Assembly: GCF_900106015.1 (NCBI RefSeq)
Contig: NZ_LT629797.1
Coordinates: 2,170,001 to 2,234,000, forward strand
Length of the DNA stretch: 64,000 nt
Origin: Pseudomonas sihuiensis
GTDB taxonomy: Bacteria; Pseudomonadota; Gammaproteobacteria; Pseudomonadales; Pseudomonadaceae
Reading direction: 5' to 3'
In this document: positions 46,655 to 54,053 of the stretch, piece after piece
Position numbering within the stretch: the stretch's first letter is position 1
Layout: every line of letters starts with the position of its first letter
Translations under genes and position numbers: made by a program
Notes under the pieces: model-generated
Database searches by the model: none
What the model saw: the letters and a program-made list of their open reading frames with translations, nothing else
Told to the model about the DNA's origin: nothing

Positions 46655-47581
46655 GTGGAACTGCGCCACCTTCGCTGTTTCATCGCCGTTGCAGAAGAAC
46701 TGCACTTTGCGCGCGCGGCCGCGCGCCTGCACATCGAACAGTCGCCCCTCTCACGGATCATCAAGGAACTGGAGTACCGCCTGGGCGTCCAGTTGTTCGA
46801 GCGCACGACGCGCCGCACGCGCCTGACCTGGGCGGGCAAGGTGTTGCTGGAGGAAGCCCGCCGCGTGCTGGCGGTCGTCGACCAGGCCAAGGCCAGCGTG
46901 AAGAGCGCGGCGGCTGGGTATCGCGGACGCATCCGCGTGGCCCTGTCGGACGGCATCCCCCAGGCACGCCTGGCCGCCCTGCTCGCCCAATGTCGCGAGG
47001 AAGAGCCGGAGATCGAGATCTGCCTGTCGGACGTCACCTTCAGCGAACAGGTCCGAGGTTTGAATGACGACCTGTTCGATATTGGCCTGGCTCAGTCGGA
47101 TGAGGTCGGTGATGGGCTGATGGCCGAGCCGGTCTGGTTCGATCCGCTGGTGGTGGCAGTGCCGACCCGTCATCCCCTGCTGAGCTATCGACGCGTGCCA
47201 CTCGAGGAGGTCGTGCGCTACCCGCTGGTGCTCTGCGATCCGAAGGTCTGCGAAGGGTTCTGGCAGCAATTGCAGCGTGTGCTGGGCGCCGTGGATACGC
47301 GCCTGACCATCGCCGACCGTGTCCCCACCCTGGACCTGATGATGGCGCTGGTGGCGGCAGGTTACGGGCTGGGATTCTCCAGCCTGGCGCGCATCACCGA
47401 ACTCAACAATCCGGACGTCGTGGCCCGGCCGCTGGCCGGCTGTCCCGCGATGCTGACCACCTACCTGATACGGCGACACGGTGAACCGGCCGAGCAGTTG
47501 GCGCGGTTTATCGGGAGGGTGAGTCCGGAAGCAAACCAGGCGTTGCTGCCTGATCACGCATCACAGAAGGAGATTGCTTGA
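46655..47581 (+). CDS. LysR-family regulator of the conjugative element (TraR-like)
   Basis: A 308-residue protein starting at GTG (AGGAGGAAGG upstream): MELRHLRCFIAVAEELHFAR, HTH with LHIEQSPLSRIIKELEYRLGVQLFERTTRRT, then a LysR substrate domain with SLARITELNN. In Tn4371-like ICEs a LysR gene sits between the cargo and traG/trb. Its one-base overlap with the eexN gene downstream supports a backbone rather than biosynthetic role, though it also directly follows the MFS gene and may influence it. Confidence 0.82.
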   Translation: MELRHLRCFIAVAEELHFARAAARLHIEQSPLSRIIKELEYRLGVQLFERTTRRTRLTWAGKVLLEEARRVLAVVDQAKASVKSAAAGYRGRIRVALSDGIPQARLAALLAQCREEEPEIEICLSDVTFSEQVRGLNDDLFDIGLAQSDEVGDGLMAEPVWFDPLVVAVPTRHPLLSYRRVPLEEVVRYPLVLCDPKVCEGFWQQLQRVLGAVDTRLTIADRVPTLDLMMALVAAGYGLGFSSLARITELNNPDVVARPLAGCPAMLTTYLIRRHGEPAEQLARFIGRVSPEANQALLPDHASQKEIA

Positions 47582-47847
47582 TGAAGAAGATGTCGTTGCT
47601 GCTGACCGCCATGGTGTTGGGCGCATGCGAAAAACCGATGCCGGTTGAATCGGCTGAAACGCTTGCCGAGAATCCCAAGCGCCTCGATGAGTTGCGACTG
47701 CAGTGTCGAGATGATCAAGCGAAGCTGGGTGAGGCCCAATGCAATGCGGTTGGCCACGCCCAACGCATACGCTTTATGGGCAAAGGCACGCCTTACACTC
47801 CATACCCCGTCAAGCTCTTCCACTCTGGCGCCGAAGATGGACGCTAG
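47581..47847 (+). CDS. EexN-family entry exclusion lipoprotein
   Basis: An 88-residue protein with signal peptide MKKMSLLLTAMVLGAC; the lipobox LGAC gives a lipidated Cys. The mature part (ESAETLAENPKRLDELRLQC...AQCNAVGHAQRIRFMGKG) and the PYTPYPVK end match the EexN/TrbK-type family. Such lipoproteins block redundant uptake of the same element at the recipient inner membrane. It overlaps the LysR stop by one base. The next backbone gene, traG, is missing. Confidence 0.82.
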   Translation: MKKMSLLLTAMVLGACEKPMPVESAETLAENPKRLDELRLQCRDDQAKLGEAQCNAVGHAQRIRFMGKGTPYTPYPVKLFHSGAEDGR

Positions 47848-47891
47848 CCCAGACATCCTCGTGACCGCCGCCCGTATCTACAGATTCAAAT

Positions 47892-48554
47892 ATGTCAAAT
47901 CTGCCTCGACATAGAATCGAGGGGCTCTCCCTGACGGCAGCAGCAATCCAAGCTCAGGACCTTTCGAAAAGCCAATGCACAGCCGACCTGCCTGCAGCAC
48001 TGAATATCCTGGACAAGTGGAAGGTCTCCTGCGAGCAGGCTTGCCAGGTACTGCGGATTTCCCGCAGCACCTATAACCGTGCCAGCCAGAAGCATTCAGC
48101 CCCGGCAGTGAGCCTGGACGCCGATCAGATGCAGCGCATCAGCCTTGTGCTGAATATTCACGCGGTCCTGCGTTTGGTGTTCGACGACCCCGACAACGAC
48201 TACGGCTTCCCCTCGATGGAGAACCGCAACGAGTTCTTCAATGGGCGTACGCCGCTCGAAATCATGGTGCAGGGCGACATGGTCACGCTGTACGAGCCGT
48301 TCCGGCAGATTGATGCGCAATGGAGTACCCAGGGTGATGCTGAGCGATCTCCCCATCTTGGAAGGTGGAAGCCCGCAGGCCTACTGCTTGGCCAATTCCA
48401 CGCGTTCCCACCGACGAAGACCACGAACTGCTATCCACAACAGGCAAAAACCGGCCATATACGGACACTCAATTGTCTACTTACAATCAGGCTGGCGAAG
48501 CAGGCTGGAAGTGAGCACCTGTTTGAAGACTGCCAACAGCTTTACCTCCGATAA
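47892..48554 (+). CDS. MbcA/ParS/Xre antitoxin-like protein with aberrant C-terminus
   Basis: The middle part (residues about 25-145) has a Xre-like HTH (ALNILDKWKVSCEQACQVLR then ISRSTYNRA) and the MbcA/ParS domain (RISLVLNIHAVLRLVFDDPD, NEFFNGRTPLEIMVQGDMV, LYEPFRQID). This family is the antitoxin partner of RES-domain toxins. After QIDAQW the frame runs on for about 70 unfamiliar residues, where such antitoxins normally stop, so a frameshift may have removed the native stop. The real start is uncertain. It sits at the right edge of the ICE remnant. Confidence 0.68.
   Translation: MSNLPRHRIEGLSLTAAAIQAQDLSKSQCTADLPAALNILDKWKVSCEQACQVLRISRSTYNRASQKHSAPAVSLDADQMQRISLVLNIHAVLRLVFDDPDNDYGFPSMENRNEFFNGRTPLEIMVQGDMVTLYEPFRQIDAQWSTQGDAERSPHLGRWKPAGLLLGQFHAFPPTKTTNCYPQQAKTGHIRTLNCLLTIRLAKQAGSEHLFEDCQQLYLR
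48337..48541 (+). pseudogene. possible remnant of a RES-type toxin gene
   Basis: In the place where the toxin should start, an ATG at 48337 opens MLSDLPILEGGSPQAYCLAN, which resembles the beginning of some RES toxins (xAYRLVNS then FPP). The continuation appears to be split between frames and no RES core follows before the convergent LysR gene. This is a weak, by-eye call. Confidence 0.3.
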
Positions 48555-49429
48555 CGCAGGGCTTCTACCAACAAGGCAAAGGCGGGAGAGGCCTGTCGGC
48601 GGTTCGGGTAGTAGAGGTGATAACCGCCAAAGTTTGGTGCCCACTCGACCAGCACAGCCTGCAGACACCCATCGTCGAGATGCGGCTGGACCATAGACTC
48701 AGGCAGATACGCCAGGCCACAGCCTGCCAGCGCCGCGTCGAGAATAGGCAAGATACTGCTGAACACCACCTGCCCCTCTACTCGTACGCTGATTTCACGC
48801 CCCCCCTTCGTGAATCGCCAGGGGAAAATGCCTCCCGGTAAGCGCAAATTGATGCAGTTGTGGCTGGTAAGGTCTTGGGGTTTGCGTGGCCTGGAATGAA
48901 CGGTGAAGTACTCGACCGAGCCAACAACAAACATGCGGATATCCGGGCTGATCGGCATGGCAATCATGTCTTTGGCAATCAGCCCACCACGGCGTACACC
49001 GGCATCGAAACGCTCACCAACAATCTCGTTGAGGCCGTAGTCGGTATTCAGTTCCACGCGGATGTCGGGGTACTCGGCGAGAAATGGCTTGATGGCAGGC
49101 CAAAGTACCGTTCCGACAGCGAACTCGTCGGCAGTGATACGGACAGTGCCGGCCGGCTTGTCACGCAACTCACTGAGGGTCTCCAGCCCGGCTTCGATGT
49201 CTTCCAGGGCCGGGCCGATGACGGCCAGCAAACGCTCACCCGCCTCGGTCGGTGCAACGTTGCGGGTGGTGCGGGTCAGCAGGCGGATGCCGAGACGTGC
49301 CTCCAGCGCGCGAATGGTTTGGCTCAGGGCGGATTGCGATACGCCCAGTTCGCCCGCCGCCCGAGTGAAACTGCGAGCACGAGCGACTGCCATGAAGGCA
49401 TTCAGGTCATTCAGGTTTTCGGAAGTCAT
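48542..49429 (-). CDS. LysR-family transcriptional regulator
   Basis: A 295-residue protein starting MTSENLNDLNAFMAVARARS, with an HTH (AAGELGVSQSALSQTIRALEARLGIRLLTRTTRNV) and a substrate domain (DIRVELNTDYGLNEIVGERFDAGVRRG). It is divergent from the alpha/beta hydrolase gene at 49532. A 17-bp inverted repeat with LysR-type ATTAG/CTAAT arms lies immediately before its start, so it probably controls itself and the hydrolase operon. Confidence 0.92.
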   Translation of the reverse strand: MTSENLNDLNAFMAVARARSFTRAAGELGVSQSALSQTIRALEARLGIRLLTRTTRNVAPTEAGERLLAVIGPALEDIEAGLETLSELRDKPAGTVRITADEFAVGTVLWPAIKPFLAEYPDIRVELNTDYGLNEIVGERFDAGVRRGGLIAKDMIAMPISPDIRMFVVGSVEYFTVHSRPRKPQDLTSHNCINLRLPGGIFPWRFTKGGREISVRVEGQVVFSSILPILDAALAGCGLAYLPESMVQPHLDDGCLQAVLVEWAPNFGGYHLYYPNRRQASPAFALLVEALRYRR

Positions 49430-49430
49430 T

Positions 49431-49447
49431 CATTAGCACGTCTAATG
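49431..49447. promoter_or_regulatory. candidate LysR operator
   Basis: CATTAG-CACGT-CTAATG is a perfect 6-bp inverted repeat around a 5-bp spacer in the 102-bp gap between the divergent LysR and hydrolase genes. The arms fit the symmetric LysR-type pattern. Confidence 0.6.
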
Positions 49448-49531
49448 TGTTCGTTCGGATTTTAGCGACTAATCAACAGAACGCTCCATCTATAGCCTGT
49501 GCGTCATGTCCAACCCACCAGGGAAACGCCC

Positions 49532-50455
49532 ATGAAACAGGCCATCACCTTCAAGAACCGCCAACTGGAAGTCGCCGCCGATCTCTACCTGCCCGCGGAC
49601 TTCGATCCGCAGAAACGCTACGCGGCCATCATCTGCGCGCACCCCATCAGCAGTTGCAAAGAGCAGACATCCGGCCTTTACGCCAGCAAACTTGCCGAGC
49701 TGGGTTATGTGGCCCTGGCATTCGATGCGTCTTTCCAGGGCGCCAGTGACGGCGAACCGAGCTACCTGGAAGACCCTGCCACCCGCATCGAGGATTTCCG
49801 CTGTGCGGTGGACCACCTGGTTACCCTGCCCTATGTGGACGAAAACCGTATCGGCGCCCTGGGTATCTGTGGCGGAGGCGGTTACGCGGCCAGTGCAACC
49901 ATGACGGAACGCCGTATCAAGGCACTGGGAACCGTGGTGCCGGCCAACTATGGCCGCCTCATGCGCGAGGGCGATCACAGTTCGGACGCGGCGCTGAGAA
50001 CGCTGGACGCCATCGCCCAGCTGCGTACCGCCGAAGCTCGTGGCGCAGAGCCTTTTATCACCACTTACATCCCCGACTCGGTGGAGGCGCGTCTCCAGGC
50101 CGGCATCACCGACATCGACATCGTTCAGGCCGTCGAGTACTACCGCACACCACGGGGACAGCATGGTCACTCCCCCAATCGCCTGCTTCTGTCCGGCTGC
50201 GCCCCGGCCGTTGGCTTCGATGCCTTCCACCTGGCCGAGCAACTGCTGACCCAGCCGCTGCAGGTGATTGTCGGCAGCGTGCCCGGTGGCTTCGGCTCCT
50301 ATCGCGATGGTTTCGAGCTGTTCAATCGCGCGCGCTCGGCGCACAAGCATATTCGGGTGGTCGAGGGAGCCAGCCACTACGACCTCTACGATCAGCCGGA
50401 CGCGGTCGCCCAGGCCATCGAGCAGTTGCAGAGCTTCTACCGGGACAACCTCTGA
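49532..50455 (+). CDS. alpha/beta hydrolase (dienelactone hydrolase-like)
   Basis: A 307-residue protein from the ATG at 49532 (CCAGGGAAACGCC upstream). It has FDPQKRYAAIICAHPISSCKEQ (oxyanion region) and the nucleophile elbow LGICGGGGYAAS, where a Cys takes the usual Ser place as in dienelactone hydrolases, and ends with EGASHYDLYDQP carrying the catalytic His. Substrate unknown. It is controlled most likely by the divergent LysR gene and followed by an NmrA-type reductase. Confidence 0.83.
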   Translation: MKQAITFKNRQLEVAADLYLPADFDPQKRYAAIICAHPISSCKEQTSGLYASKLAELGYVALAFDASFQGASDGEPSYLEDPATRIEDFRCAVDHLVTLPYVDENRIGALGICGGGGYAASATMTERRIKALGTVVPANYGRLMREGDHSSDAALRTLDAIAQLRTAEARGAEPFITTYIPDSVEARLQAGITDIDIVQAVEYYRTPRGQHGHSPNRLLLSGCAPAVGFDAFHLAEQLLTQPLQVIVGSVPGGFGSYRDGFELFNRARSAHKHIRVVEGASHYDLYDQPDAVAQAIEQLQSFYRDNL

Positions 50456-50479
50456 GTCCCGGTTTACAGCACCTCCCCC

Positions 50480-50507
50480 CACATTCCCCCCGGCTGAGGG
50501 GGATGTG
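50480..50507 (+). other. GC-rich hairpin after the hydrolase gene
   Basis: CACATTCCCCC (50480-50490) pairs with GGGGGATGTG (50498-50507) with one bulged base. There is no T-tract, so it may be a weak terminator or an mRNA stability element. Confidence 0.35.
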
Positions 50508-50585
50508 ATTGGCGCCGGTTTCCCTACCCTTGGAGTGCGCGCAATCAGGTTTGCTTCGTTTGATGCCACCCCAAGGATCTTCTCC

Positions 50586-51533
50586 ATGACAAGAAAAACA
50601 GTAACGGTCTTTTCGGCTACAGGCGTGGCGGGTAGCGCCTGCGTCGAGGAGCTTCTGGCACAGGATCTGTTCAACGTTCGCGTACTGCTTCGCGAAGGCA
50701 ATCTCCGCGAAAAGTCCTCGTCCGGTCTCATGCTGACCACCGAGGAGAAGCAGAAGAAGTGGGCGGATTGGCAGGAGCGTGGAGTCGAGTTGCGCTCAGC
50801 GGATATCAACAACGTCGAAGAACTGGTTCCGGCGCTGGAAGGAACCGACTACCTCGTTTCCTGCGTGCCGCTTTATGCAACCGAATCCCAGTACCCGCTG
50901 ATCTACGCTGCACGAGCAGCTGGCGTGGAGCGTTTCGTACCCTCCGAATTCGGTTTCATCTATGAGTGGGAGTCCCGCCAACCCACGCTCACCGTGCATA
51001 GCCGGATCGCTCGCCAGAAGGTTTTCATCCAGAGGATGATCGAGATGGCAGGCCTGGATTACACCATCATTCCCGCCGGGCTCTGGCCCGAGTACTACAT
51101 GCAGGAACCCGTGGGGATCATGGGTGACGGCGACCAGAAATTCTCCTGGTCCACGGGCAAGGATGTCGGCCGGATCATTCCCCATGTACTGGCCCATCCC
51201 GCTTCACGTAATGCTATCTGCCCCGTGGCCGCTACCGCCTATTGCTCCTGGAACGAGCTGCTCGATGTTCGCGAGCGCGTACTGGGCCGCGCAGTCGAGC
51301 GCAAGTACATGAATGGCGCTGAATGGAAGGCAGCCTACAACGCCGCTCCTGACGGCCCCATGAAAACCATCCTCGGCATTGGCGTCGCCGCGACCGAGCA
51401 GCCTGAGGGCATGCCGCTCTGGGCCAACTGGAACGGACTGTACCTGCCGGAGTTCAAGGGCACGCCCCTGGAGGAGCTTTTCGTGGACTACATCGAGCCC
51501 TTCACCGCCGCCCTGCAGTCGTCGGCGAACTGA
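50586..51533 (+). CDS. NmrA/isoflavone-reductase-like NAD(P)-dependent reductase
   Basis: A 315-residue protein from the ATG at 50586. It has the NmrA-type Rossmann motif VTVFSATGVAGSACVEELLA, RVLLREG, LEGTDYLVSCVPL, AAGVERFVPSEFGFIYEW and GLDYTIIPAGLWPEYYM. This atypical short-chain dehydrogenase group contains aromatic alcohol, quinone or isoflavone reductases as well as regulators. Substrate unknown. It is on the same strand as the hydrolase 130 bp upstream. Confidence 0.82.
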   Translation: MTRKTVTVFSATGVAGSACVEELLAQDLFNVRVLLREGNLREKSSSGLMLTTEEKQKKWADWQERGVELRSADINNVEELVPALEGTDYLVSCVPLYATESQYPLIYAARAAGVERFVPSEFGFIYEWESRQPTLTVHSRIARQKVFIQRMIEMAGLDYTIIPAGLWPEYYMQEPVGIMGDGDQKFSWSTGKDVGRIIPHVLAHPASRNAICPVAATAYCSWNELLDVRERVLGRAVERKYMNGAEWKAAYNAAPDGPMKTILGIGVAATEQPEGMPLWANWNGLYLPEFKGTPLEELFVDYIEPFTAALQSSAN

Positions 51534-51693
51534 TCTGGCCGGAAAGTCGGAGGTCGGGGCTGCCCTATGGTCGTGTCCAGTCAGCCCCGGACACCGCTGA
51601 TGCCTTCCGGGCCAATCGGCAACATTGACAACAAGAGCACGCCCGCCGTATCGCCCGGACCGTGCCTTCTTCTTACCGTCGGGAATTCCCAGA

Positions 51694-52065
51694 ATGATCA
51701 CCCATGCTCGCTGGCTCATGGGCACTGCCGCCCTCTTCAACTGGTCCGTCGTACTTGGTTTTCTGTTCCTGAACACCCAACTCGGCGTGCTGCTCCATCT
51801 TGATAGCTCCAGCGGCAGCAACCTGGCGATGCGCGACCTCGCGCTTGCACTCGTCGCGACCTTCGGGATCGCATACTTCTTCGCCGCAATCAATCCCGTA
51901 CGCGGCCGGCCGTACATCGTCCTCGGCGCAGTTGGCAAAGCCTTCGCCTCGCTGACGATCTTCATCCACTGGCTGGCCGGGAACATCGGCTGGCAACTGC
52001 CAGTGCTACTGCTTGGCGACGTGCTCTACAGCCTGCTATTCATCCACTTTCTGCGCCGCTACTGA
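51694..52065 (+). CDS. small four-helix membrane protein
   Basis: A 123-residue protein starting MITHARWLMGTAALFNWSVV, with four hydrophobic segments and little polar sequence (LALALVATFGIAYFFAAI, FIHWLAGNIGWQLPVLLLGD). I do not recognise the family. Genes around it handle acyl or aromatic compounds, so it may be an accessory membrane component. An upstream in-frame start is possible but AGA/ATG at 51694 gives a normal membrane-protein start. Confidence 0.6.
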   Translation: MITHARWLMGTAALFNWSVVLGFLFLNTQLGVLLHLDSSSGSNLAMRDLALALVATFGIAYFFAAINPVRGRPYIVLGAVGKAFASLTIFIHWLAGNIGWQLPVLLLGDVLYSLLFIHFLRRY

Positions 52066-52134
52066 GTATCCAGGGCAGGTGGCCAAAGGCCTCTCCCGGA
52101 ATCCTGCCCCCACCCCCAGCCAGGAACATCGACG

Positions 52135-53319
52135 ATGAACAGTCCCGAGATATTCGTTGCCAGCGCAGTTCGCACCGCCATCGGCACCTTCGGCGGAACC
52201 CTGAAGGACACGCCACCCGCTCGCCTCGCCACGCTGGTCGCCCAGGCGGCCCTGTCGCGCGCGGGCTGCGACCCGCAGTGGGTGGAGCACGTGGTGTTCG
52301 GCAACGTCATCCCCACCTGCCCCGCGGATGCCTACATAAGCCGTGTAGCGGCCCTGCAGGCCGGCATTCCCAAAGAAACGCCGGCCTTCATGGTCAACCG
52401 CCTGTGCGGCTCCGGCCTGCAGGCCATCGTCAGCGCCGCCCAGGGTCTGTTGCTGGGTGATGGGCGGATCGCCATCGCCGGTGGCGCCGAGTCCATGAGT
52501 CAGGCGCCCTACCTGGTACCGGGCGCACGTTGGGGCGCGCGCATGGGGGACACGCCGATGTTGGACTTCATGCTCGGCGTACTTCATGACCCGCTGCACC
52601 GCATCCACATGGGAATCACGGCGGAGAATGTGGCCAGACTGTACGGCATCACTCGGGAAGATCAGGACGAACTTGCCCTGCAAAGCCAGCGGCGAGCCGC
52701 TCGGGCCATTGCCGAAGGGCGCTTCGACAGCCAGATAGTTCCTGTGGAACTCCAGACCCGCAGAGGCGTAACCCAATTCGACGTGGACGAGCATGTACGC
52801 GCGGAGGTGACCCTGGAACAGCTCGCGAAGATGAAACCGGCTTTCTCCGAGGGTGGCACGGTCACCGCCGGCAATGCCTCGGGACTCAATGACGGTGCCA
52901 GCGCCCTGCTCCTGGCCACCGGCGATGCGGTGAAGGATCTGAATCTGCGTCCCTTGGCCAGGCTCGTGACGTACGCCCACGCGGGTGTCGAACCGACACT
53001 GATGGGACTCGGCCCCATTCCGGCAACGCGTCTGGCGCTCCAGCGCGCTGGCCTGAGGGTGGATGATATCGATGTCATCGAATCCAACGAAGCCTTTGCC
53101 GCCCAGGCCTGCGCAGTTGCCAGGGAACTGGGGTTCGATCCGGACAAGGTGAATCCCAATGGCTCAGGCATTTCCCTGGGTCATCCGGTAGGCGCGTCCG
53201 GCGCCATCATCGCCACCAAGGCAGTCCATGAACTTCAGCGGATCAAGGGCCGATTTGCCTTGGCCACCATGTGCATCGGCGGCGGACAAGGGATCGCCGT
53301 CATCTTCGAACGCGTCTGA
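52135..53319 (+). CDS. acetyl-CoA acetyltransferase (thiolase)
   Basis: A 394-residue thiolase. The acyl-accepting Cys lies in NRLCGSGLQAIVSAAQ near residue 88, GGAESMSQAPY follows, then NPNGSGISLGHPVGASGA (catalytic His) and MCIGGGQGIAV (second Cys). Length and motifs are those of degradative or biosynthetic acetyl-CoA C-acetyltransferases; in this catabolic setting thiolytic cleavage is likely. A 66-nt inverted repeat follows the stop at once. Confidence 0.93.
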   Translation: MNSPEIFVASAVRTAIGTFGGTLKDTPPARLATLVAQAALSRAGCDPQWVEHVVFGNVIPTCPADAYISRVAALQAGIPKETPAFMVNRLCGSGLQAIVSAAQGLLLGDGRIAIAGGAESMSQAPYLVPGARWGARMGDTPMLDFMLGVLHDPLHRIHMGITAENVARLYGITREDQDELALQSQRRAARAIAEGRFDSQIVPVELQTRRGVTQFDVDEHVRAEVTLEQLAKMKPAFSEGGTVTAGNASGLNDGASALLLATGDAVKDLNLRPLARLVTYAHAGVEPTLMGLGPIPATRLALQRAGLRVDDIDVIESNEAFAAQACAVARELGFDPDKVNPNGSGISLGHPVGASGAIIATKAVHELQRIKGRFALATMCIGGGQGIAVIFERV

Positions 53320-53320
53320 T

Positions 53321-53386
53321 GGAGCCGGTCAGGGAGTTCGCCGAGATTCAGCCCACGACACGAATCTCGAGCTCCCTGACGGCTCC
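53321..53386 (+). terminator. long imperfect inverted repeat after thiolase
   Basis: The arm beginning GGAGCCGGTCAGGGAG (53321) pairs with the arm ending CTCCCTGACGGCTCC (53386), and the inner GAGATTC pairs with GAATCTC, with small bulges between. It starts two bases after the thiolase stop. There is a short TT only, so it is either a weak terminator or a stability or processing structure before the TetR gene. Confidence 0.5.
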
Positions 53387-53456
53387 TTCGGCGCGTCTCG
53401 CCTGCGCATCAGCGTCACCCGGCCTGGACCAGGCCCGCATCAAAGGTGCCTGAAAC

Positions 53457-54053
53457 ATGAGCACAGCCAAGTGCATGGAACCCACCTCGACACCCACCGG
53501 CTCGCGCTTCGCACGCAACCGGCCAAAAGCCCTCCAGCTGTTCGCCGAACGCGGCTTCGCCCAGGTCAGCCTGCGCGAACTGGCCAGCCACCTCGAACTC
53601 ACCGCCGGCTCGCTCTACAACCACTGTTCGAGCAAGGAAGAGCTGCTGCTGGAGTTCATCGAAGAGCATTACATGGCAATGCTGTCGTTGTTCGACCGCC
53701 GCTATCGCCGGGAATCCCCCGCTGCCACCCTGCAGGTGGTAGTCCAGGGGTTGGTCTCGCTTCACCAGTCGCATCCCCTGCACTTCCAATTGGCGACCCG
53801 CGAAACCGGATGCCTGAAACCAAACCAGCGACTCGCCATCGATCGACTCCGCCAGCAACTTCGGCAACAGCTCAATTCCCTGCTGTGCGCCGCGGGACTC
53901 GCAGCCCCCGGGCAAGTCGATGCTCCGGCGCTGGAGCTTTTCGAGCATCTGCCGCTCTGGTTGGCGAGTTATCCGCTGGATGAACGGCAACGCTGCGCGG
54001 CACTCATGCGCCATCTGACTGCCACCCAACCCACCTTTGAGACAAGGCGATGA
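53457..54053 (+). CDS. TetR-family transcriptional regulator
   Basis: A 198-residue protein. The N-terminal HTH is KALQLFAERGFAQVSLRELA, then SHLELTAGSLYNHCSSKEELLLEFIEE. The ligand domain is typical in length, with LLCAAGLAAPG. It is coupled to the acyl-CoA dehydrogenase gene by a four-base overlap (ATGA), so it probably controls the thiolase-dehydrogenase genes in response to an acyl-CoA. Confidence 0.92.
   Translation: MSTAKCMEPTSTPTGSRFARNRPKALQLFAERGFAQVSLRELASHLELTAGSLYNHCSSKEELLLEFIEEHYMAMLSLFDRRYRRESPAATLQVVVQGLVSLHQSHPLHFQLATRETGCLKPNQRLAIDRLRQQLRQQLNSLLCAAGLAAPGQVDAPALELFEHLPLWLASYPLDERQRCAALMRHLTATQPTFETRR

Noticed and set aside
46655..47581. LysR gene as dedicated regulator of the ALAS operon
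   Set aside because: It is co-directional and coupled to eexN, the usual ICE backbone arrangement. The divergent MmyB-type gene is the better candidate regulator.
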